The notes beneath the pieces were generated by a model, which had not been told where the DNA came from, made no database searches, and worked only from the letters and a program-made list of their open reading frames with translations. 64,000 bases of DNA from an uncultured Microbacterium sp. (GTDB taxonomy: Bacteria; Actinomycetota; Actinomycetes; Actinomycetales; Microbacteriaceae), in assembly GCF_947489255.1 (NCBI RefSeq), contig NZ_CANLCY010000001.1, positions 1 through 64,000 of the forward strand, given 5' to 3'. Shown in pieces: positions 26,206-34,753 of this stretch (positions within the stretch are counted from its first letter, which is position 1; the number at the start of each line of letters is the position of its first letter). The translations under genes were made by a program, and so were the position numbers.

Positions 26206-27036
26206 ATGAGTTCTGACTTCATCGATGCCAACCGCGCCAATTGGGACGAACGCGCGACCCTGCACGCCGCGCGCGACGGTTCGGGCTACGGCGTCCAGCG
26301 GTACGTGGACGACCCCGAGGCCCTATCAGACGTCGTGCGCTTCGACGCGCCTCTCCTGGGAGACATCGTCGGCAAGCGCACCGTTCACCTGCAGTGCCAC
26401 ATCGGCACCGACACCCTGTCCCTCGCCCGACTGGGCGCCCGGGTGACCGGACTCGACTTCTCCGAGAACGCGGTGGCCGAGGCCCGCAAGCTCGCTGCCG
26501 AGGTCGGAGTGGACGTGGAGTTCGTCCAGTCGGATGTCCGGAGAGCGGCAGACGTGCTCCCCCGAGGAACGTTCGATCTCGTCTACACCGGAATCGGCGC
26601 CCTGTGCTGGCTGCCGTCCATCGACGAGTGGGCGGGTGTCGTGGCCGACCTTCTGGCGCCGGGCGGAACGCTGCACATTCGCGAGGGGCACCCGGTTCTG
26701 TGGTCGATGAACGAGACGCTGCCGGGCCTGACCCTCGCCTTTCCCTACTTCGAGCAGCCCGTCCCGCTGGAGTGGGATGACGACAGCACCTACGTCGAGG
26801 TCTCCGCGCCGCTGACGTCGACGCGCACGTATGAGTGGAATCGAGGGCTCGGCGAGATCGTCACCGCTCTCCTCTCGCACGGCCTGCGCATCGACACTCT
26901 CGTCGAGCACGACAGCGTTCCGTGGGAAGCTCTCCCGGGCCGGATGACCCTGCGCTCGGACGGCGAATACGCGCTGACCGAACAGCCCTCCGTGATGCCG
27001 CTGAGCTACACGATCAGAGCGTCGAAGGCGGGGTGA
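26206..27036 (+). CDS. Class I SAM-dependent methyltransferase
   Basis: 276 aa. VHLQCHIGTDTLSLARLGAR is motif I, VTGLDFSENAVAEARKLA motif II, LVYTGIGALCWLPSIDEW and LLAPGGTLHIREGHPVLW motifs IV-V; the order is a Rossmann-fold methyltransferase of the methyltransf_25/11 type. The N-terminal FIDANRANWDERA is frequent in this group. Acceptor unknown. GAGGGG lies 6 nt before the ATG. A larger upstream frame is antisense to the ATP-grasp gene and is discarded. Confidence 0.88.
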   Translation: MSSDFIDANRANWDERATLHAARDGSGYGVQRYVDDPEALSDVVRFDAPLLGDIVGKRTVHLQCHIGTDTLSLARLGARVTGLDFSENAVAEARKLAAEVGVDVEFVQSDVRRAADVLPRGTFDLVYTGIGALCWLPSIDEWAGVVADLLAPGGTLHIREGHPVLWSMNETLPGLTLAFPYFEQPVPLEWDDDSTYVEVSAPLTSTRTYEWNRGLGEIVTALLSHGLRIDTLVEHDSVPWEALPGRMTLRSDGEYALTEQPSVMPLSYTIRASKAG

Positions 27037-27552
27037 CGGTCGGTTCCGGCGAGGAGGACAACTGCGGCTGCAGTTCGAAGATGTCCCCGGGGACGCAGGG
27101 GCTGACGTAGCTGAAATTCACGATGCCCGTTCCGATCCACAGATCGGAGAGCGAGCCGTCTGGATTGACCCCGCTCACTGCGCGCTGACCGCAGGGCCTT
27201 CAGATCGTCGGAAAGCGCGACGGCACCCGTTGCCGCGCGGTCGTCCGAGAACACCTCGAAAGCCCGGACGTCGGGCATCGGCGGGTGGTACCCGATCCAA
27301 GCGAGTCCAGCGAATTCGCTGGGGTGAGCATCCGCCAGACGCGCCTGCTCCGCGACGAGAGACTGGGCAACGCGCACGTATTTCTCCATATCCGCCGGTC
27401 CAGCCCTCGATATCGGCTTGCGAGCGCAGTCGCTCCACCACTTCCTCGCTGACCTTCGCGCGCCGTTCCGCCAGATGGGAGACCTCGTACGCCGCTTCGA
27501 CGGATCCGGGGACGATCTCCTCGGGAATCGACGCAGACGAAAGGCTGCTCAT
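27014..27552 (-). pseudogene. Frameshifted remnant of a type VII-associated protein with alpha/beta-hydrolase (DUF1023-like) segment
   Basis: Three reading frames must be joined. From ATG 27550-27552: MSSLSSASIPEEIVPGSVEA ... LRSQADIEGWTGG in one frame. From about 27390 to 27195, MEKYVRVAQSLVAEQARLAD ... FAGLAWIGYHPPMPDVRAFE in a second frame. Then from about 27180 SLSDLWIGTGIVNFSYVSPC ... to the stop at 27014-27016 in a third. Each piece has normal codon bias while the continuation of each frame turns Arg-rich. AWIGYHPP is a hallmark of DUF1023 hydrolases, and the first segment looks like the helical targeting domain of type VII substrates. The start overlaps the stop of the upstream small gene (ATGA). 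Two indels, or sequencing errors, explain it. Confidence 0.6.
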
Positions 27553-27839
27553 GTGTCACCCGCCAGCGCTCTGACGGTGGCGTCGGAACCTTCTTCGACC
27601 CGCTCGTACAACCCCGCCGACCCCTGGAGACCCGCGGCGGTGTCGTCCACCTGCGCCGTCGCCTCCGCCCAGCCTCCCGTCATCGCCTGCATGAAGGCGT
27701 CCACGGCCTGGCCGAGCTGCGGATGCCCGAGCTGTCGCGCGTCGGCGACCGCCGTCTCCGCCTCGGCTGCTCGCGCCGTCAGGTCGAGCGATCCGGCCGC
27801 GCGACGCAGGGTGTCGGTGATGACGGTGAGGCTCCGCAT
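27549..27839 (-). CDS. Small helical WXG100/EspC-like protein
   Basis: 96 aa, all-helical by composition, no signal peptide or transmembrane segment. MRSLTVITDTLRRAAGSLDL begins a first helix, and MTGGWAEATAQVDDTA gives a W-x-E turn in the place where WXG100 proteins have W-x-G. The size and the helical hairpin fit type VII secreted chaperone/partner proteins. It is translationally coupled to the broken gene downstream, the usual pairing of a small WXG-like partner with a larger effector. No exact family could be named. Confidence 0.65.
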   Translation of the reverse strand: MRSLTVITDTLRRAAGSLDLTARAAEAETAVADARQLGHPQLGQAVDAFMQAMTGGWAEATAQVDDTAAGLQGSAGLYERVEEGSDATVRALAGDT

Positions 27840-28016
27840 CCCGGAACCGTACTGAGATCTCGATACACCGCCGCGAAGTTGTCCACAGGCTCACCCGGAT
27901 GTGGGCGATCTCTCATTCATCTGGACGACCGTGCCACCGCAGCGGTCCGGGTGGTGGGAAGCGGGTCGTCACCGTCGTTCACGGGGCCTGATCCGACGCG
28001 GCGATGCCCGCGATCA

Positions 28017-28853
28017 TCACCGCCCGAAGAAAAGCGCGGCGCCGCCCGCGATGACCATCGCGGCGAGCACGACCCCGAGGTACAGACCCACGCGCGCGCC
28101 GTTCACCCGCGATCCCCGCGACTGCAGGGGTTCCGCGTGGACCGCGCCGGCCGGCGGTGCGGCGGCCGGGGTTCCAGCGGCCGGAGGCAGCTCCGCAGCG
28201 GCCTGTGGGAGCCTCAGCTCGTGCACGCGCGCCACGAACAGGTCCACGGTGGCCAGGACGGCCCGCCACGACGTCGCGTCGTCGTTTGACAGTGAACGCG
28301 GCGCGTAAAGGAAGAGCCACTGACCGCGTAGCTCCGCGTCGAGAGGATGGGCCTCGTCAGCGAGGGCGTCGACGATCTCCGGCGTGAGCAGCGCATCGAC
28401 GGCCTGTTCCGAACCGGGTGCGGCTTCCACCCGCACGCCCGGACGACTGTCGTCCACCGCAGCCCCGCCCGGGGTCGCCGGAAGCGCCGACCGCGCGCGG
28501 TTGCGAACCGCCTCGATGGTTACCGAGGGCACGGCGACCCCCAGATCCACGGCGGCGTACCCCCATTGCTGCGTGAACTGATTCCCCACGGCGACCTCCG
28601 TGTAGAAGCTGTCGCCGACCTCGACCATCGGATCTCCCGGAATGCGCACGATGTTCACCGCGCGCTGAGAGAACCGCGCCTGCCCGTCCACCTCGCGGAA
28701 CACCACACCGGGGAGCTGCTGATCCACGGCGTGCGTGAAGTACTGCCATCCGTTCTCCGACGCGAAGCGCGAGACCGCGTGGGCGGTCGGGTCGGTCCGT
28801 GCCGGGGGAGCGACAGGGTGCGTCAACGCGGTGTAGTCGATTTCACAATGCAC
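28017..28853 (-). CDS. Membrane-anchored protein of unknown function, paralogue C
   Basis: 278 aa from a GTG at 28851-28853 (CAGAAT lies six bases upstream; an ATG 84 bp further is possible). FASENGWQYF, LPGVVFREV, PMVEVGDSFYT, WGYAAVDLGVAVPSVTIEAV and RGQWLFLYAPRSL align with the soluble domain of paralogues A and B (9103-11408), but the two N-terminal helices are missing. A C-terminal helix (VGLYLGVVLAAMVIAGGAAL) and a short FFGR tail remain. It is divergent from the YbaB/EspC-like operon, with a shared promoter region. Confidence 0.75.
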   Translation of the reverse strand: MHCEIDYTALTHPVAPPARTDPTAHAVSRFASENGWQYFTHAVDQQLPGVVFREVDGQARFSQRAVNIVRIPGDPMVEVGDSFYTEVAVGNQFTQQWGYAAVDLGVAVPSVTIEAVRNRARSALPATPGGAAVDDSRPGVRVEAAPGSEQAVDALLTPEIVDALADEAHPLDAELRGQWLFLYAPRSLSNDDATSWRAVLATVDLFVARVHELRLPQAAAELPPAAGTPAAAPPAGAVHAEPLQSRGSRVNGARVGLYLGVVLAAMVIAGGAALFFGR

Positions 28854-28951
28854 GGTGTCATTCTGCCGGTCGCTTCCGAGAGGAATCTGGGGCTGCCTCC
28901 GTAACGCCGGAATGCCTAGGGTGTACGAGCACGACATTCTTGGAGGGCTGA

Positions 28952-29347
28952 ATGACGAATTCCGCAGAAGTGCACGAGGCGCTGCGAAAGATCGACGAGC
29001 AAGTGGCGATGAGTCAGCACCGAGCCCAGCTCATGCAGGACCTGGCCGTGCAGATCGAAGCCATACACGTCGAGGTGACATCGCCCGGGGGCGAGATGAC
29101 GGTTCACGTGGATGCCAATGGACGCTTGATCGACATCGATCTGACCTCGAGGGCGATGGCGCTCGAACCGTCGCGGGTGCGCACGCTGCTCCTGGACTCG
29201 CTCGACGAGGCGTACGAGGAGGCGACCCGCCGCAGCGTCGCCCTCGCATCCGCCGCCTTCGGACCCGACGCCCCGACGGTCGCGGGCCTGAGGGAGAACG
29301 CCGAACGTTACCGCCCGCAGCTCAAGCGGGAGGAGGACGAGCAGTGA
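28952..29347 (+). CDS. YbaB/EbfC-like protein
   Basis: 131 aa. VEVTSPGGEMTVHVDANGRL followed by IDIDLTSRAMALEPSRVRTL is the beta-rich core of the YbaB/EbfC family, flanked by helices. YbaB proteins bind DNA as nucleoid-associated dimers; relatives next to type VII genes may instead act as partners of WXG-like proteins. GGAGGG precedes the ATG and TAGGGT lies at about 28917 as -10. First gene of a three-gene operon with 4-bp overlaps. Confidence 0.75.
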   Translation: MTNSAEVHEALRKIDEQVAMSQHRAQLMQDLAVQIEAIHVEVTSPGGEMTVHVDANGRLIDIDLTSRAMALEPSRVRTLLLDSLDEAYEEATRRSVALASAAFGPDAPTVAGLRENAERYRPQLKREEDEQ

Positions 29348-29679
29348 GCGCCGACCTCATCCAGGTGGATCCCGATCTGCTGCGTCAGCACGCGCAGAAG
29401 ATCACCGCTCTCTCCCACGACATCGGCGATGCGACCTCCGCCGCCGCTCACGTCGCTCTCGGGGGACGGGCGTTCGGCATCATGTGCTCGTTCGCCGCGC
29501 CCCCCACCACGCTGCTCGGCCTCGGTGCCGTGAATGCCGTCTCCGCCGTCCAGCGGGCGCTCATCCGTGCTGCGACGGCCGCGACGCAGATGGCCGACGA
29601 CTTCGAGAACATCGAGAACCGCTTCGTGCAGGAGCTCGAGACTCTGCGGGCCGAGATCGACGGCGGGGTGTACGTGTGA
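29344..29679 (+). CDS. EspC-like (DUF2580) type VII-associated protein
   Basis: 111 aa from the GTG at 29344 that overlaps the previous TGA. IQVDPDLLRQHAQKITALSH opens a helical domain, GGRAFGIMCSFAAPPTTLLG is the AFG-type middle segment of EspC/DUF2580 proteins, and MADDFENIENRFVQELETL forms the last helix. Known for the family: ESX-associated secreted proteins. The core secretion ATPase (EccC) is not in this window. Confidence 0.75.
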   Translation: MSADLIQVDPDLLRQHAQKITALSHDIGDATSAAAHVALGGRAFGIMCSFAAPPTTLLGLGAVNAVSAVQRALIRAATAATQMADDFENIENRFVQELETLRAEIDGGVYV

Positions 29680-30437
29680 GTGAAACCAATTCGTTGATCG
29701 CGCCACCCACGGAGGGAAGCCTGGCCGACGGCCTCGGCCCGTTCGAAGACGGCGCTTCGCTCGTCTCGTCGATCGCGGGAGGTGACTGGATCGGCGCTTC
29801 CCTGGCCGGCGGGTCCATCGCCGTCTCGGGCTTCGATGCCGTCGTGAACCCCATCGCGACGCTGGTCTCGCTCGGAGTCGGTTGGCTCCTCGAGCACATG
29901 TGGCCCCTGAACGACTGGCTGGATGAGCTGACCGGGGACCATCACGAGGTCGCCGGTTTCGCGCAGACGTGGCAGAACGTGTCGGGTCGACTAGGCGAGA
30001 CCTCGGGTTCCCTGTCTCGAGCGGTGGGCGACCTCGCCGAGCTCGAGGGCGCAGCGGCGGACGCCTACCGCGCACTGCTGACGACTCTCACCGCCTCGCT
30101 GCAGCGGTGTGCAGAGCTCAGCGCGGGGCTCGGCGTCGCCGCTGATCTTCTGGCGGGCATCGTCAAGGCGGTGCATGACGTGGTCCGCGACGTCATCGCC
30201 GATCTCGTCGGCTTCGTCGTCCAGAGCCTGGCGGTCGCCGCCTGCACCCTCGGGGCGGCCACCCCCGCGATCGCCGCTCAGCTCGCGATCAAGTCGGCGC
30301 GCTGGACCTCGCTGCTCTCGTCCTTCGTCCGCGACCTCGTCACCTCGGCCGGCACCTACGTCGACCTCGCCAAGACGATCAAGGAGTTCGTCGAGGGGGC
30401 ATCCTCCGCGCTCGACGACCGCGCGGCCGCGGCCTGA
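29676..30437 (+). CDS. Helical WXG/LXG-like type VII substrate candidate
   Basis: 253 aa from the GTG at 29676 overlapping the previous stop. Almost entirely helical and Ala-rich. VVNPIATLVSLGVGWLLEHM and a W-x-x-V-S-G turn (TWQNVSGRLGE) recall the helical targeting region of large type VII substrates. A hydrophobic stretch (about 170-200, FVVQSLAVAACTLGAATPAI) follows; no C-terminal toxin domain is recognisable. Same operon as the YbaB-like and EspC-like genes. Could be an orphan substrate whose toxin tail was lost, or a complete channel-like protein. Confidence 0.7.
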   Translation: MSETNSLIAPPTEGSLADGLGPFEDGASLVSSIAGGDWIGASLAGGSIAVSGFDAVVNPIATLVSLGVGWLLEHMWPLNDWLDELTGDHHEVAGFAQTWQNVSGRLGETSGSLSRAVGDLAELEGAAADAYRALLTTLTASLQRCAELSAGLGVAADLLAGIVKAVHDVVRDVIADLVGFVVQSLAVAACTLGAATPAIAAQLAIKSARWTSLLSSFVRDLVTSAGTYVDLAKTIKEFVEGASSALDDRAAAA

Positions 30438-30483
30438 TCGCCGTCACGGCGGACCAACGATCGTCGCGAGGTCAAGGAGCTGA

Positions 30484-30804
30484 TCAGCCTCTCCACGGCG
30501 CGCCGGAACCTCCACCCATGAGGGCCATGACGCAGAGTGGCGCGGCCATGAGCACCACCGACGCGAGCACCCCGCCCCACGCCGCGTCCACCGTCAGGGC
30601 GTGCGATCCCCCCTCGTCCACGAATCCACGGAACGTCGCGACGAGAGGAATGCACACGGTGATGGCCTGACTGAACGCGACCGCCGCGAGCACGAGCGCT
30701 CCGATCACGCTCAATCCGGTGCAGATGGCTAACGAACAGACCATCACGAAGACGCGGTCTGCGCTCAGAGACAGAGCAGGCGTTCGTGGGGCATTCAACG
30801 TCAT
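30484..30804 (-). CDS. Small membrane protein of unknown function
   Basis: 106 aa from ATG 30802-30804 (start uncertain: no clear ribosome-binding site). Three hydrophobic segments: about 18-45 (VFVMVCSLAICTGLSVIGAL), 46-62 and 80-97 (GGVLASVVLMAAPLCVMALM). It is 74 bp downstream of another small membrane protein in the same direction, and the pair may form one unit. Confidence 0.6.
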   Translation of the reverse strand: MTLNAPRTPALSLSADRVFVMVCSLAICTGLSVIGALVLAAVAFSQAITVCIPLVATFRGFVDEGGSHALTVDAAWGGVLASVVLMAAPLCVMALMGGGSGAPWRG

Positions 30805-30878
30805 CCTCGAGGTGTCCGTCGATGCAGGGGGTTTCTCGTGGTGAGGGAGCGACGTTCTGGCCGGCGTTGCCCGTTCGT

Positions 30879-31151
30879 TCACTCCGGCAGGAAAAGCGCC
30901 AGCGCCAGGAGCGGAGAAGCGAGGATGCCGGTCACTGCCATCGCCACCGCCCACGACCCGTCGATGAAGAGCGTCCGCCCACCCCCGCCCGGGTCTTTGG
31001 TCCCCGTGTAGGTAACGAGGTAGGGGATGTCGATGGTGGTCGCCATCTCGGTCGCGACGATCGCGAGCAGCATGAGCATCACCGCGACGAACGCTGCGGC
31101 GATGACGGGGGAGAGCAGGGCGAGCACCAGGCGACCGACACGGAATCTCAT
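30879..31151 (-). CDS. Small membrane protein of unknown function
   Basis: 90 aa from ATG 31149-31151, chosen because GAGAGGTG stands five to six bases upstream. Two hydrophobic helices (about 6-35 and 68-88) flank a polar loop with YTGTKDPGGGGRTLFIDGSW. The layout is the same as in its downstream neighbour (helix, extracellular loop, helix). Not recognised. Confidence 0.62.
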   Translation of the reverse strand: MRFRVGRLVLALLSPVIAAAFVAVMLMLLAIVATEMATTIDIPYLVTYTGTKDPGGGGRTLFIDGSWAVAMAVTGILASPLLALALFLPE

Positions 31152-31508
31152 CAGGCACCTCTCGCACGGCACGGCACGACACTTCACGCCCGCTCGAGCG
31201 TGGGCGGCCCGGGCGTCGCGCCCGGAGGCACCACACGCTAGTGAGCGCTGTGCATCAGCATCCGCGGATCCGCTCGCGTTTCACCCCCTCGAGCGCGACC
31301 TTCCCCCGCGCGCGTGAAGGAACCCGCTCACCGCTCACGCGCTGCACCCGCGGTGGGGAGGTCTCGACCGTCCTCTCCCACCGGCGTCGAAGCCCGGGCT
31401 CGAGCACGCCCCTCAGATGAAACGCCATGCGATCACGGGTGAAGCCGGCACAGAGGCGCCGAAGCGACTGGGAAGCTTGATCTCTCACCCTGTCCGTCAG
31501 GAGTTCGT
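31152..31508. other. Intergenic stretch without a supported gene
   Basis: About 357 bases. A short CCGGGCG/CGCCCGG hairpin lies near 31209-31225. An antisense open frame (31255-31584) is Arg-rich and without a ribosome-binding site. AGGAG at 31499-31503 belongs to the next gene. Confidence 0.5.
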
Positions 31509-31816
31509 ATGGAAGACAGCGCGAACCTCGCCGTGATTGTCGGCATCTACGTGACGCTGATCGGCACGGCGTGGGCGCCCTCATCGACCCCCTTCGACCG
31601 GCGAACTACTGGATCTCGGTCATCCTGGTCGTGATCACGGGATTCCTGATCGCGGGTCTCGCTCCGGATGCCACGATGTCGGTGCCGCTCCTCACCATGT
31701 CGTTCGCAACCACCGCCTGGTATCGCGAACGACGCTGGAGAGCGAGTCTCATTCGGCAGCAGCGCCCACCCCGAACGCCGCCGCCTCCTCCTCCGTCAGC
31801 ATCCGCGAACGGATGA
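31509..31816 (+). pseudogene. Small membrane protein gene with apparent frameshift
   Basis: ATG 31509 follows AGGAG at five bases and encodes MEDSANLAVIVGIYVTLIGT, a transmembrane helix, after which the frame turns Ser/Arg-rich and stops at 31634. In the next frame from about 31571, GALIDPLRPANYWISVILVV-ITGFLIAGL continues as a second helix to the stop at 31816. Joining both near 31570 gives a two-helix protein of about 100 aa. A single indel, or a sequencing error, is the simplest reading. The 3' end overlaps the DUF779 gene on the other strand. Confidence 0.5.
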
Positions 31817-32144
31817 GGAATCGCATCCCCGTCGGCCCCTCGACCGAGAAGCCCGCGCCGCGCCCCGGCACGACGTCGATCGTCAGGTGCGTGAACTTCC
31901 AGTACTCGAACTGCGACTCCGACATGAAGACCTGGATCGGATCGTCGAGCCCGGCGTCGATGGTGCCCAGCAGCACGTCGCTCGGTCCGGTCAGGAACAT
32001 CCCCACCGGGTAGCACATCGGCGAGCTGCCGTCGCAGCACCCGCCGGACTGGTGGAACATCAGGGGGCCGTGCGTGGCCGTCAGGTCGCGCAGCAGCGCA
32101 GCTGCGGCATCCGTCACATCCACACGGGAGAGCTGGGTCGCCAT
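31749..32144 (-). CDS. DUF779 family protein, aldehyde dehydrogenase partner
   Basis: 131 aa from ATG 32142-32144, with AAGGAG 7 nt upstream; an ATG 21 bp earlier lacks one. LMFHQSGGCCDGSSPMCYPV, LGTIDAGLDDPIQVFMSESQ and THLTIDVVPGRGAGFSVEGP are the DUF779 signature with a conserved CC pair. DUF779 genes regularly follow acetaldehyde-type aldehyde dehydrogenases, as here. Molecular role unknown; a metal- or redox-linked accessory role is suggested by the cysteines. Confidence 0.9.
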   Translation of the reverse strand: MATQLSRVDVTDAAAALLRDLTATHGPLMFHQSGGCCDGSSPMCYPVGMFLTGPSDVLLGTIDAGLDDPIQVFMSESQFEYWKFTHLTIDVVPGRGAGFSVEGPTGMRFLIRSRMLTEEEAAAFGVGAAAE

Positions 32145-32217
32145 GTCCCACTCCTTTCGGTTCATGTCCCAAAGTGTGTCGGTGTCGCGGCCGGTGACCG
32201 GCCATAAGTGGGACGAG

Positions 32218-32300
32218 GGTCAGCGCGGCCGCCACAGGAAGGCCGACGGTCAGCGCGGCAGCTGCAGGAACGCCGCCGGTCACCGCGCCAGCCGCAACGG
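32218..32300. repeat. 30-bp tandem repeat, about 2.7 copies
   Basis: Units begin at 32218, 32248 and 32278 with GGTCAGCGCGGC, GGTCAGCGCGGC and GGTCACCGCGCC. They lie between the DUF779 and aldehyde dehydrogenase genes. No coding role is evident. Confidence 0.75.
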
Positions 32301-32328
32301 GCCCGGAGCGACAGCGACGAAAAGGGGT

Positions 32329-32357
32329 GTGACCCCCGGGACGAACCCGGGGGTCAC
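32329..32357 (-). terminator. Terminator-like hairpin after the aldehyde dehydrogenase gene
   Basis: Perfect 12-bp arms 32329-32340 and 32346-32357, loop of 5 nt, followed on the minus strand by ACCCCTTTTCG. Located 39 bp after the aldehyde dehydrogenase stop, so DUF779 may depend on read-through or its own promoter. Confidence 0.8.
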
Positions 32358-32395
32358 GCGGGTCGGGATCGCCGCCACGACCCCGACACGGCCGA

Positions 32396-33946
<1,551 letters not shown>

Positions 33947-34107
33947 GCGTGTCTCCTTCGACGGTCATGAGACGCCGCGACGGCTCCGGTGCGGCGATGC
34001 GCCGACGCTACGCCGGGGGAGGTTGCATCCGGTTGCGCGGGAACGCGCCGCGAGAAGCATCCCGGATGCCGGCACCCGGCCGGCAGCGGAGTACGCGCAA
34101 GACGAAC

Positions 34108-34137
34108 GGATGCCACGACCCGCAGGCCGTGGCATCC
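34108..34137 (-). terminator. Stem-loop after the 34152-34676 gene
   Basis: Perfect 10-bp arms GGATGCCACG (34108-34117) and CGTGGCATCC (34128-34137), loop of 10 nt, 15 bp after the stop. No U-run. Built on the GGATGCC word. Confidence 0.6.
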
Positions 34138-34151
34138 CTCACGCGAGACGG

Positions 34152-34676
34152 TCAGGCGTCGGCATCGGCCAGCACCGAGCGCAGCGGCGGCACGTTGACC
34201 TCGTGCAGGTCGACGTCGTCGAGACGCTCGATGCTCTGCACGCGCGGCGCGATGGCGCGGTCGTCGGCGACGATCCAGCTGCCGACCAGCAGGAAGCGGT
34301 CGTTGCCCGCGGTGATCGGCCCGGTGAGAGCGAACGTCTGGTGGGTGGGCGTGAGGAACGTGACGCGCACGGGCGTGCCGTGGGGAAGCGTGGACGGGTC
34401 GACCACATCGGCCGCGAGAGCGGGCTGCGGCGCCTCGATGCCGAGGTCGATGCGCTGGATCTCGGAGCTCGTCGCGAGGATCACATCGCCCACGAGCGGC
34501 TGACCGCCCACGCCGATGCGTACCGTGCCCTCGAGGGCGTAGAGGCCGTAGCGCGGGGAGCGGACGATGACGCGGGCGACGTCGCCGGCCTTGACCTCGG
34601 CGAGCGCCTCGCGGATGCGCGCCACGTCGCGACGGGCACGGGCTGCCGAGAAGATGTCGAGCGCTTTTTCGTCCAT
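34152..34676 (-). CDS. Conserved-looking protein of unknown function
   Basis: 174 aa, soluble, no signal. MDEKALDIFSAARARRDVAR is an N-terminal helix; then a beta-rich domain with VIVRSPRYGLYALEGTVRIG, GDVILATSSEIQRIDLGIE and TPVRVTFLTPTHQTFALTGP. Codon usage is normal for the region, so it is a real gene. Leaderless start: TACAGT lies six bases before the ATG. Not recognised. Confidence 0.8.
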   Translation of the reverse strand: MDEKALDIFSAARARRDVARIREALAEVKAGDVARVIVRSPRYGLYALEGTVRIGVGGQPLVGDVILATSSEIQRIDLGIEAPQPALAADVVDPSTLPHGTPVRVTFLTPTHQTFALTGPITAGNDRFLLVGSWIVADDRAIAPRVQSIERLDDVDLHEVNVPPLRSVLADADA

Positions 34677-34682
34677 ATGTTC

Positions 34683-34688
34683 ACTGTA
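34683..34688 (-). promoter_or_regulatory. -10 box TACAGT, leaderless promoter
   Basis: TACAGT on the minus strand, six bases, then ATG 34674-34676; no Shine-Dalgarno. Confidence 0.55.
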
Positions 34689-34753
34689 ACCACGGCCTCC
34701 GACATCGGGGGGCCGTGCGGCGCGTCGCCTGTGGATAGGCGGAACCGTCCGCC

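Noticed and set aside
31255..31584. 109-codon minus-strand frame between small membrane genes
   Set aside because: Arg-rich, no ribosome-binding site, overlaps the start region of the plus-strand gene with AGGAG.
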